Translations under genes and position numbers: made by a program | Shown: in pieces, positions 12,143 to 21,408 of the stretch | Layout: each line of letters starts with the position of its first letter | How positions within the stretch are numbered: position 1 is the first letter of the stretch | Notes under the pieces: model-generated | What the model was told of the DNA's origin: nothing | Seen by the model: only the letters and a program-made list of their open reading frames with translations | Database searches by the model: none | Assembly (NCBI GenBank): GCA_032719365.1 | Contig: CM064863.1 | Location: 63,513,583 to 63,577,582 of the forward strand | Direction of reading: 5' to 3' | Source of the DNA: Prinsepia uniflora | Lineage: Eukaryota; Streptophyta; Magnoliopsida; Rosales; Rosaceae | Length of the DNA: 64,000 nt

Positions 12143-13419
12143 CGGTGAAACCGCTAACCCGTACTGGATTAAACACATCAATCCTCCTCTGTTTACGCGA
12201 TAAGCGGCACAGAAACTTTGTTAATTCTATGCTAGGATTAATAGAGTCATCCTTAAGCGAGGGGCCAATTTAATTTAATTGTTACCCCAACTATTATGTG
12301 TCCTTGACAGATCCCGGAGTGTTAAAAACGCTTACCCTCAGTATAGATACTCAAGGGTATGATATGGAACCTGGATCTCAAAACCTTGCGGTGATCTACT
12401 GGATTTCGTACAAGGTCATGAATACCATTGTACCACGTGCCAAGGTAATGGATAGTAAGGGACAGACGATTCTGTTCCAGACCAATCTAGGAAAAACCCG
12501 CACTGTAGTACCCAAGATGATAAAATGGAATGAAGTAACACTACCTGAGAGATGGAGATTGCCGGATGCGACTCCTCCCCAGCCAATCCACAATAGGGAA
12601 CCAAGTCGGATAAATCAGTATGACGATGGGGATGTAGAAATACATTTCGACAATAATCGGCTGACTAGGTTAAGCCTAGGAAGACAAAGTGCTGATCTCC
12701 CTAGATCTACCATTCCAAACTTTCCAAACATCCAAAGATCTAGCTCTTTTAGAACCCAAAGTTCTTATGAACAAGATCATGAAAGACTTGTATTTGAGGG
12801 GTTAAGAAAAACCCAAGATCATGTCCATCACCCCTTCTATAAGGTCGAAAATACAGGAGCCACAACTCCCTTAAAGAAATCTCAGGAGTTACCTGCTCAG
12901 CCTAAATTTTCATGGGAAGATGTTGAATCTAACATCTGTGTAATCTCCAGGTTTGAACCTGATATGGACACCATAGAAAGAGATTACTCAAGCTTAGCAA
13001 ACCAAACCAGAAGAAGCTGGTTAGAAGAAACCTATAGTGAAGAGCGACGAAAGTTTTTGCGCAAACTTCACTATACCTTTATGATAGGAAAGGGATTTAA
13101 TTGCCGGTTCTTTACATGGTTCGAATGGTGTGCTAACAAGTATCCGGAAAAATTCCCAAACTACTTTCAGTGCATAAATACTATAGGGAATCCTTTTAAG
13201 ACCTATACAACTTGTGATGGAAAAACCGAAAGATCTGTTCACCCGCCTCCTAAATCCATCAACATCAATTCCAAGGGAACCATAGTTCGCCATATAAAGA
13301 TGGCACACAAGAAGCCTCTGTCCAAGGTGGAGTTACTGCGGTCATACACCAAAATAACTACACCAATTTGTTCCTTCAATCTCTTGGAGAACAAACGACA
13401 CGCATTGAAAATACGTTGA
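12143..13419 (+). pseudogene. Pararetroviral polyprotein: movement protein C-terminal part and spacer region
   Basis: This is the continuation of the 9026 frame after the LTR insertion. An in-frame TAA at 12271-12273 breaks it; downstream of that stop it is open from 12274 to the TGA at 13417-13419. The first half is movement-protein-like. The second half, from about 13000, is rich in aromatic, Lys and Arg residues and includes a Cys/His-containing stretch of the kind found between movement and coat domains in large caulimovirid polyproteins. The frame changes within the overlap 13368-13419. In relatives this is one continuous ORF. Confidence 0.7.
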
Positions 13420-14078
13420 AAGAAGGACCCAAGAATGGAACCCCTCGAGACCCTGGAATCTCTTCTTCCAACACCATTGAAAAGGGAAAAGAGAAAATCG
13501 ATCAACCCATGTTTAAACCTGTTCCAGATCTTAAGGACTATAAGCTAGGCAATAATGATAGATTTGTCGCAGCTTTAGCCGATAGGTTAAAAACCATTAA
13601 GATCTCAGATCCAAACGGAAAAAAGGACCCAAAGATTTCCGTAATCTGTGAAACTGCGATTACTGAATTAGAGGATCAATTTGCCAATATCAATAGTGAA
13701 TCACAAGTCAATAGGATACATCAAGGACCAAAGATCACAAGGAATCCCATAATGAAAAACTATTATCCTAGAGCTTCTCCTGTTGATCTTCAGTATGAGG
13801 ATATTGATATGGGCGAACGAGTTAAATATGATGGAAAGTCAATCGTTGAATGGAACATTGACGGACAGAAAGACTACCAAGTCCTCAATACAATGAGGCA
13901 CATGTTGATGTTCTCATCTGCAAGCATGATTCATGGCAATTCAGATCATCGGATTACTCAAGCCATTGTTGCAGGATTCATTGGACAGCTTCGAGGATGG
14001 TGGGATAACCATCTAAGCGAAGAAGCCAAGAGAGAAATTTTGTCTGCAACAAAAATCACTGAAGTTAATAGGCAATGA
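13368..14078 (+). pseudogene. Pararetroviral coat-protein region, N-terminal part
   Basis: This open stretch is in a new frame relative to the movement-protein part and ends at a TGA (14076-14078). The same frame then continues beyond that stop, so the TGA is a single nonsense change. The region has a Lys/Ser/Pro-rich lead-in followed by a Trp- and Leu-containing domain (about residues 140-236 of the local frame), as expected for the capsid core of caulimovirids. Confidence 0.7.
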
Positions 14079-15704
14079 ACAGCTCATGAAGATGCGGTGA
14101 ATACCCTAATCTATACAATCACCCTCCATTTTGTTGGATCCACAGAATTACAACAAGATAGATCTAAAGAAATATTAATAAATTTAAGATGTCCAACCTT
14201 ATCCCATTTTAGATGGTATAAGGATGTCTTTTATGCAAAAGTATTTCTTAGGTCCGATTGTTTTGCCGATTTTTGGAAAAAGAAGTTTCTTTCTGGTTTA
14301 CCCCCGTTATTCGCTGAAAAGGTACGCAGCCGCATACGAGGAAAATATGGAGGAGTCATACCTTATGATAGGTATACTTATGGAGAACTCACATCTGAAA
14401 TATGTGCTGAAGGATTAGCACTCTGTACTGACATGAAATTAAAGAAACAATTAGATAAGCAGAAGATATTGCGCTCTAAAGAACTGGGTGATTTTTGCGA
14501 ACAATTTGGCTTCGCACCCAAAGATCCCCTGACTAGGAGAAAACCTTCTCACAAATGGAAAGTCTCCAAAACATATGCTCGATCTTCAAAACCTCATAGG
14601 TATAAAGATCGTCGTGAACCACGAGAGCCTTTTCAAGGATCTTCCTCCAAACCAAAACATAGGCAACCCAATAAAGGAAACAAAACAGGGAAAATGCCTC
14701 GAAAACGAACCATAGTTTGCTACAAATGTGGAAAAGTCGGACATACCCGACCTGAATGCAAACTGCCAGAGAAGATTAATAATCTGAATTTAGATGAAGG
14801 ATTAAAACGACAATTGTGCCAACTTATGCTAAATTCATCGTCAGACTCCGAATCTGACACTAGTGAAACTAGTAATGATGATGAAGCAGTTCTCGGGGAA
14901 ATAGATTGGTATACATCCTCGGCTGAAGGTGATACCGAAGAAGAACAGTCATGTCTCTGTGTCATCACAAAGGAAGAAAGTCTGATTCTAGACTTGATTG
15001 ATAAAATTGAGAATCCTCTTGAAAAAAGAGTTGTTCTTGAACAATATATCAATCTAGCAAAGGACCAGAAAAAACCCTCTACCTCTACTCTGCAGCAGCC
15101 GGTTGAAGCTTATAGCTTTAAAACCATTACTGCTCGAATGGCACAAACCACCCAAAGAGAACCCACCATTGCTGAAATCAAGCAGGAAATTAGAGGGACC
15201 AAAAATGAAGTTAAAGAATTGAAACAAAGAGTTCAGATCTTAGAACTCTATCATCCTTCAACCAAAGGCCTTGAAAATGAAACTGAAAAGGAGTTTCAAT
15301 TCATGCTGAACGACTTTGAAGAAGAAAAATATCCAGAACCCGTTCTTTTTGAAAGTCTACCGGAAGGCAGCATTTCTGCACTAAAATATGTTCATAACAT
15401 CGACAAGGTAATATCCCATAAATGGTATTCCATGATTACCTTTGTGATTAACAAAATTTTCAGGTTCTCGGTTGAAACACTAATAGATTCAGGAGCTGAT
15501 CTCAACTGCATCAATGAAGGAGTAGTGCCTGTAAAGTATTTCTCTAAGACGTCTCAAGGACTACGCAGTGCAACGGATCAACCAATGAACATTCATTATA
15601 AGATCTCGGATGCAGCCATAATCCAAGATGAGGTTTGTTTCCAGACTTCCTTTGTTTTGGTAAAAGGATTAAGTCATGCGGTGATACTAGGCACCCTTTT
15701 TTAA
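14079..15704 (+). pseudogene. Pararetroviral coat-protein C-part with CCHC finger, and aspartic protease
   Basis: This is the same frame as the preceding segment. A basic Arg/Lys-rich stretch is followed by a zinc knuckle CYKCGKVGHTRPEC at about 14719-14760, the nucleic-acid-binding element of the capsid protein. An acidic Ser/Asp/Glu tail comes next and then a coiled-coil-like Glu/Lys segment. At about 15482-15520 an aspartic-protease signature with an intact DSG triad appears. The frame ends at TAA (15702-15704), directly after a run of six T at 15697-15702. One frame over, the protease continues to a TAA at 15800-15802, so slippage in the T run is the likely lesion. Confidence 0.8.
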
Positions 15705-15802
15705 GCATGCTTTATCCCTTTAAAGTGTCTGATCAAGGCATCGAAGCTGAAATAGAAGGAATCAAGGTAATGTTCAAATTCTCTAAACAGCCTCAAGTCT
15801 AA

Positions 15803-17365
15803 TATGTTAATTCCATGCATAACCAGATTGTTGATAAGGAAAAATTTCTTTGTTCTCTAAAAGAGGAATTACATTTCAAAAGAACTCAAAAACAACTAAC
15901 AACCAAAATTCTAAAAGATAAGATTGATGCTGTTCAAAAGGAGTTTGAGTTGCAGGTTTGTTCTGAATTTCCCAATGCTTTTTGGAATCGAAAAAAGCAC
16001 ATCGTTGGTCTTCCTTACGAGCCGGATTTTGATGAACGAAACATCCCCACTAAGGCGAGACCCATCCAAATGAACTGCAGATTGATGGAAATCTGTAAGC
16101 AAGAAATCAATGAACTTGAAAAGAAGTTGATTAGGAAAAGCTACTCTCCATGGAGCTGTTCGGCGTTCTATGTTGAAAACGCACCAGAACTCGAAAGAGG
16201 AGCACCCAGATTGGTGATCAATTACAAGCCCTTGAATAAGGCCTTTCGATGGATAAGATATCCGATCTCCAATAAGAAAAATTTGCTCGAACGCCTGCAT
16301 CAAGCTGTCATCTTTTCTAAGTTTGATATGAAATCAGGATACTGGCAGATACAAATTGCTGAGAAGGACAGGTATAAAACTGCATTTACTGTCCCATTCG
16401 GTCATTACAAATGGAACGTTATGTCCTTCGGTTTAAAAAATGCCCCTTCGGAATTTCAACATATTATGAATGATATATTCAATCCTTATTCCACTTTTAC
16501 GATTGTCTATATTGATGATGTTTTGGTCTTCTCTCATTCTTTAGACCAACATTTTAAGCATCTCAACATTTTCTTAAAAGTGGTTAAGACTGCAGGCTTA
16601 GTGATGTCAGCACGGAAGATGAAACTCTTTCAAACAAAAATAAGGTTCTTGGGACATAATATCCATCATGGACTTATTCTCCCGATAGATCGTGCCATCG
16701 CTTTTGCAGACAAATTCCCGGATGAAATCCTTGAAAAGAAGCAATTACAGCGGTTTTTGGGCAGTCTGAATTATGTTGGCGATTTCTACAAAGACCTCGC
16801 CAAAGACAGCAAACTGCTTTTTGACCGACTAAAGAAGAATCCAACACCCTGGACGGAGGAGCACACAAGAGCTGTAAGACTCCTTAAACGAACGGTTACG
16901 GAACTTCCCTGCCTAGCGCTGGCAGATCCTAATGCTTTCAAGATTGTGGAGACTGATGCTTCTGATGAAGGCTATGGAGGTGTCCTCAAACAAAGAACTT
17001 CTGATAAAGAAGTTCTCGTCCGTTTCACCTCTGGAATCTGGAAGCCAGCCCAGCGAAACTATTCAACTGTTAAGAAGGAACTATTATCAATAGTTCATTC
17101 CGTCACTAAATTTGAAAGTGATCTTCTTAACAAAAAATTCCTGATACGGGTAGATTGTAAGGCATCAAAAGATATTTTGTTAAAAGATGTTAAGAACTTA
17201 GCATCCAAACAGATTTTTGCTAGATGGCAGGGGATTTTATCCGCTTTCGATTTTGATATTGAGTATATTAAAGTTGAACAGAATTCGTTACCTGACTTCT
17301 TAACTCGTGAATTCTTACAGGGTTCGCAAAAGGACTTCCCAGCAGAAGCTCAAAGCAAGGTTTGA
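15803..17365 (+). pseudogene. Pararetroviral reverse transcriptase and RNase H
   Basis: An open frame of more than 500 codons begins just after the TAA at 15800. It contains the RT palm with YIDDVLVFS at about 16510-16536, the preceding FGLKNAPSEFQ box, and a C-terminal RNase H (DAS motif near 16954, then the DCKAS block near 17155). This enzyme copies pregenomic RNA into DNA. There is no integrase after RNase H, as in caulimovirids and unlike Ty3/gypsy. This segment is the best preserved part of the copy. Its end overlaps the next ORF by about 60 bp. Confidence 0.9.
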
Positions 17366-18662
17366 AGCCGGTGATCCTGAAGTTGGCCTTCTTGGAGAGC
17401 CATCAGGTAAATTCGACTACTACGTTCTTTATCCAAAAAATAAACCTCTAACTCAAGAAATTCCAAAACCTTCCCGAATTGATTCTCCATCACCCATCAT
17501 GCATCCTCATCAAAAGAAATCATTAGCTCTTGCTAGCAAATCCTCTTCCAGCAAAGCCTCAGCTGCCATCCAACCAAGTTCCTCTTCAACTCCATCTCCC
17601 ATTTCATCAGCTTTTCCTTATACTAAAGGAAGGGAAAAGGCTATTTCCTGCAACCCTTTTCGAGAAAACATGGTTATACCCATTATCCCCATTGAAGATA
17701 GTGACCTTCGATCCTCTCCCCGCGAAGTCGCTGAAAAATATCTTCCTTATCACATCCGTGGTTATCTGAAACCAAGATTTTGGTATGAAAGGCTTCTGAT
17801 AGAAACTGAATCTGTGGAAGTTACTCATCGATATCGAAGCGATAATAATAATATGATCGCATTCTCTAAACTAGTGGTTCTGAAAGTAATCACTATGGAT
17901 GAATGGGGAGAAAGCCCCTCTAAAATACACTATTTTAAGAACACTGCAATAGGACCTAACTGTTATAATTTCTGGGATTACCAGAAGGCCTGGGATCAGG
18001 TCCTTTGCTTTCAGAATGTCCGGTATTCTCACACTTGGTTTGTACAGTTGAAATTGGGGACTCTGAAAGAAATCCCTAACTGGTTTCAAGCTTGGTTTCT
18101 TGTTTGGGGACCTACTGTTGACTATTTACCTTGGGAGATAGCCCCTTCTTTTTCTAATATCTTTAAAAAGGAAAACAAGGAATATCCTGAAGAAAGGAAA
18201 CTATTCCTCTGGTTTTTAATCTGTTATGAACTGCCATGGATTTTAAAATGGGACTACAGCTTTGTTGAAGAAGATGATGATTTATGGTTTTTTATTCCTT
18301 AACTTGAACGAAAAATATTTATTCGTTGGTGGGATAAATTCCAAATTGATCATTTAAAACCCCAAACTTTTAAAGCCAAAAATTTATTGTCTAATGGACA
18401 AAGTTTAACAATTGGCAGTTCTTCCTCTGTTCCTTCTAAAGCTGAAAAGCTTAAGTCTCTGATAGAGGCTTTCCCTGAAACAGCTTCAAAAAAGGATCTG
18501 AAAGATCAAGTCCTCAAGTTACTAGACATGGACGACGATGATATCGAAATGAAGTCCGAAGGCGCTACCTCTCAATATGATGCAGCTGATAGCTGTGACT
18601 GGTTCGATAATGAAGATGATTGCTTTGGAATCGTCCCTCCTATTAAACAAAAAACAAAATAA
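17307..18662 (+). pseudogene. Pararetroviral second ORF (function unknown), one premature stop
   Basis: The frame is open from about 17307, overlapping the RT ORF, and the first ATG lies near 17498. A TAA at 18300-18302 interrupts it, and the same frame then stays open to 18662. The N-terminal part is Ser/Pro-rich and the middle is rich in Trp, Phe and Tyr. The part beyond the stop is acidic, with a run of Asp. A separate second ORF directly after RT-RNase H is the hallmark of florendovirus organisation, and its role is not established. I do not recognise any other domain. Confidence 0.7.
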
Positions 18663-18900
18663 ATAACATGAAATGCATACAGCTGTAAAAACTGGATATG
18701 ATTGCGTCTGAAAGATTCGATCCTATCGTGATCCTGTGCACTTTTTATCAGAATCCTGTAGCACTTTATATCCTGTCGGCCACAGTTTCTGCCCGTGAGA
18801 GGAAACAGTTAAAAGTGAAGATGCCACTTATAATTGTAGGCTGCTTTTACTCCGTCCTTTCCGCTGCTGACACCCGGCCTTATCTTTTCTTTTTCTTGGC

Positions 18901-18908
18901 TATTTAAG
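18901..18908 (+). promoter_or_regulatory. Candidate pregenomic-RNA promoter TATA box
   Basis: TATTTAAG lies in the intergenic region after the second ORF, about 240 bp past its stop and about 360 bp before the primer-binding site. That is where caulimovirids place the promoter of their terminally redundant transcript. Candidate poly(A) signals (AATAA-type) follow at about 18940 and 19049. There is no experimental support. Confidence 0.4.
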
Positions 18909-19168
18909 AGCCTTCAGTTCTCAGTTGTAAATAAGGTTGAAGTGTGCAAGAGTGTAAAATACGAGTGCAAGTATAAAGAGTGTGATTGTAATCAGTTTAA
19001 GTGTGCTACGCTGTTTAAGAGTACTGTTCCTGTATGAAAGGTTGCCAGTAATAATATATGTGATTATTTCTCATGCATCTGATCTCTCTTTTAATTTTAA
19101 TTTATTCTCACCCACTTCTGTATATCTGTATTGTTCAAAGTTTTGTAATTTTTCTTCTTTGTTTATAT

Positions 19169-19474
19169 CTTTATAGTTTACCTGCTTATAAATACAAAAG
19201 GGATTAACGTACAAAAGATCTTAACGTCGCTTCCAACGATTTTAACCTATCAACTGAAATTGGTATCAGCGTGAGGAAAGTGGTAAGATCAAGTGGTAAG
19301 ATCTAGCATGAGAAGGAGTTGGGATGCTGAAGGTTGAAGGGCAGTACAACCTATTACCACCAGGTTTTTGGCTCTGATACCAATTTCAGTTGATAGGTTA
19401 AAATCGTCGGAAGCGACGTTAAGATCTTTTGTACGTTAATCCCTTTTGTGTTTATAAGCAGGTAAACTATAAAG
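19169..19474. repeat. About 101-bp inverted repeat at viral genome terminus (arms 19169-19269 and 19374-19474)
   Basis: The right arm is the reverse complement of the left with very few differences (for example TTATAAATAC against TTATAAACAC, and CCAACGA against CCGACGA). The inner end of each arm is TGGTATCAG, the start of a tRNA-iMet primer site. About 104 bp separate the arms. Two viral termini have therefore been joined head-to-head, as happens when pararetroviral molecules integrate in rearranged form. Confidence 0.88.
19261..19269 (+). other. Primer-binding site (tRNA-iMet), left copy
   Basis: TGGTATCAG matches the 3' end complement of plant initiator tRNA-Met but then diverges into CGTGAGG. 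The inverted copy (19371-19382, minus strand) reads TGGTATCAGAGCC, the full canonical site. This position defines the start of the viral genome map. Confidence 0.75.
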
Positions 19475-19510
19475 AATGAGAGAAGGTAGAGGGTTCGAAT
19501 CTAAGGACCA

Positions 19511-19545
19511 GAAAATGAAACTGAAAAGGAGTTTCAATTCATGCT
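19511..19545 (+). repeat. 35-bp exact copy of coat-protein-gene sequence (15273-15307)
   Basis: The stretch beginning GAAAATGAAACTGAAAAGG is identical to 15273-15307 over 35 bases. It sits outside the inverted repeat, 50 bp from the right TA tract. It is a small shred of viral DNA caught in the right junction. Confidence 0.9.
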
Positions 19546-19594
19546 CCATAGCCTATCTTTATCTGTATTGTTCTGGTCTGCCCAATTTCAGTTG

Positions 19595-19620
19595 ATATAT
19601 ATATATATATATATATATAT
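19595..19620. repeat. (AT)13 microsatellite at the right border of the pararetrovirus
   Basis: Thirteen uninterrupted AT units directly follow the rearranged viral terminus. Unrelated A-rich sequence begins at 19621. Confidence 0.9.
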
Positions 19621-20144
19621 AATTGGTACATGCCAAAGGGCTGCCACAACAGCAAGAAAAAAAACCAAAAAGCAAAAGCATGTCTGTGCAAGCGAACAAA
19701 AGAAAAAAAAGAATGAACTTTGCAGTACATGCAAAAGAAAGTGAAGGGAGGCGGCAACAATTGATACAAAACCAAAGACAAAACCGACCAAAGAAAAAAG
19801 AAAAAGAAAAAGGGGTACAAAGTCATCAAACTGTCAATCGATAGTAGGAAAAGCAAAAAAAAAAAAGGAGGAGAAGTCTAGGCGCCTTCCAATCCAATTG
19901 ACAACATTTGTTCACACGCAGGCTACAAGCCACACATCACTCCTTCCACTTGCCAACGACACCTACTGCCGCATGGGGCCCTCCTGCTTTGCCTCTGCTG
20001 TAAAACTCCCTCAGCGAACGTGTAACATACACCAGCTCGTCCTCTGCAACAGCAACATCGGCTAGAGTTTGACTTTTTCTTAATGAAAATAAGGGTTGCA
20101 TACCCTTATCTAAATAAAGAAAAATAAAAAAAATCCTAACTACC
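19621..20144. other. A-rich flank, no classified element
   Basis: From 19650 to 19870 the plus strand is strongly A-rich with AAGAAAAAAAA-type runs. This is followed by about 200 bp of balanced composition that holds a possible exon remnant on the minus strand, annotated separately. No transposon ends were identified. Confidence 0.5.
19937..20074 (-). pseudogene. Exon-like ORF remnant, unknown protein
   Basis: The last 45 codons of a minus-strand frame read like conserved protein, with Val-, Ala- and Arg-rich stretches, a GKAGGPHAAVG segment and a terminal GKWKE before the stop. Upstream the frame dissolves into low-complexity residues. I do not recognise the family. It may be a captured host exon or the tail of a decayed gene, or it may be coincidence. 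Confidence 0.25.
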
Positions 20145-21403
20145 TGGTGGGCTCTGAAGATCAACTCAAAACTGGACTACAAGCCCAAAGAATTCCAATT
20201 GGGACAAGGTCAAGGTTAACCAAAATTTCAACCGCTCAAGGAAAAGTAGAGTCCTACTCCTCAAAAAATGGTTTATTGGGACCACAATAAAAATTACATC
20301 CCTTAGGATTCCTTGAATTCCTAAGCGATGTGGGGGCATTTGTGGAACCATAAATCACCGAAAAATTGTGCAGCTGCCACGTGGCTAGGGGTGGCAATGG
20401 GTCGTGTCGTGTCGGGTTCGTGTTGTGTCGGGTTCGTGTCGTGTCATGAATTCTATTTTACCCATTTAGGCCCAACCCGAATCCGACCCGTTTAATAATC
20501 ATGTCAAGAATGTCCAACCCGAACCCGACCTGTTAATGACCCATGTAACCCGTTTAACCCATTTAATAAAAAGGTCATACTCAAAACCCAATTAATCTAG
20601 GACCTATTTGACCCGTTTAACCCGTTTAACATGTTTAACCTATTTAAATTTTAAAATTTAATAGATATTTAGGTAGGTAAATGGGTAGATATACGGGTTA
20701 GTAATGACACGTTTATTAAATGGGTCAATATATAAGCCAATATATGGGTTAACCTATTAACCCGAAATCTACCCATTTATTAAACGGGTTAACAGGTCAT
20801 TATACGGGTTAACGGGTTGACCCGAAACCTACCCGTTTAATAAACGGGTCCTAACGGGTTGATTAAAAAATGACCCGAAATTTTAATCTTGCTGGTTTCG
20901 AGTCATGTCCAAAATTGCCACTTTTACACGTGGCCCATAACTCTCATAATGTCGATATTACCCTTGGTATAGACGACGATGGCATCACACGATCTCCGCA
21001 TTAATTTGATATATTTACTAGCTAAATATATTAAATGATCAGATCAATACGAACAATAAATAATTTTTTTTATTTATAAATATGTGATTACACTCGGTAA
21101 CCAATCAGATGCTCTGGTGACTCTCGAGGCTTCACTATAAATACAGAGTTTCATTCACCACTAAGGGTAATTCAAAAACTCATACTGAAATTTTGCTAGT
21201 TTATTCTCTCGATTAAACTGACTTTGGCATCAGAGTGTTCTTGGTTGAACCACCCCCCGGGCTTCAACCTTAACCCCGTTTATTTCTTGTTATTGTGTGT
21301 AGGGATCAAGAAGGAATTCTATAAGTCTGGACGATTTTTGCATCAACAAGGCTTAATCAACAAGTTTAACGTTTTGTTCATCTCGTAAGTCAAGAAGCTG
21401 AAA
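20145..21403 (+). other. LTR-like promoter/leader module leading into a copia element
   Basis: Ordered landmarks are CTAAGCGATGTGGGGGCATTT at 20321, a TATA-like CTATAAATAC near 21137, GGCATCAGAGTGTTCTTGG near 21226, GGCTTCAACCTTAACC near 21259 and GGGATCAAGAAGG near 21302. The same landmarks in the same order occur on the minus strand at 51740-52430. Such strings are typical of U3-R-U5 regions of plant LTR elements. I could not find LTR ends, so the module may be an old LTR plus leader of the copia element that follows. The hAT MITE at 20386 sits inside it. Confidence 0.4.
20386..20926. mobile_element. hAT-type MITE (541 bp), TSD CACGTGGC
   Basis: The element starts TAGGGGTGGCAATGGG and ends TTGCCACTTTTA, giving short imperfect terminal inverted repeats. 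The eight-base direct repeat CACGTGGC flanks it perfectly (20378-20385 and 20927-20934), diagnostic of hAT insertion. The interior is a dense array of ACCCGTTTAA/GGGTTAAC phrases in both orientations and has no ORF. It belongs to the widespread plant group starting TAGGGGTGGCAA. Confidence 0.93.
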
Positions 21404-21408
21404 AGAAG

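Larger units (their letters stand above)
8856..19594 (+). mobile_element. Endogenous caulimovirid (florendovirus-like pararetrovirus), defective
   Basis: In order on the plus strand are a leader, a movement-protein region, a coat-protein region with a CCHC knuckle, an aspartic protease, RT and RNase H. A second overlapping ORF follows, then an intergenic region with a TATA-like box and a tRNA-iMet primer site. There is no integrase and there are no LTRs, which separates it from retrotransposons. The two-ORF layout (one long polyprotein, then an ORF of unknown function) matches what is known of Florendovirus. Petuvirus has a single ORF. The copy is a dead fossil: I count at least three frameshifts and four in-frame stops, plus insertion of solo LTR B. 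Without that LTR it would be about 8 kb, close to a full-length genome. Confidence 0.88.

Noticed and set aside
12298..12300. GTG at 12298 as a start codon of the movement-protein ORF
   Set aside because: This is a eukaryotic context. The frame is the continuation of the gene that starts at 9026, interrupted by a stop at 12271 and by LTR B.
15815..17365. RT-RNase H of a Ty3/gypsy retrotransposon
   Set aside because: No integrase and no LTRs flank it. Movement- and coat-protein regions precede it and a second ORF follows, so it is pararetroviral.
8856..19594. An active or episomal virus
   Set aside because: At least three frameshifts, four in-frame stops, a 2.8-kb LTR insertion and a rearranged terminus show an old integrated fossil.
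19539..19856. Overlapping ORFs on both strands around 19.6 kb
   Set aside because: They are driven by the (AT)n and A-rich tracts.
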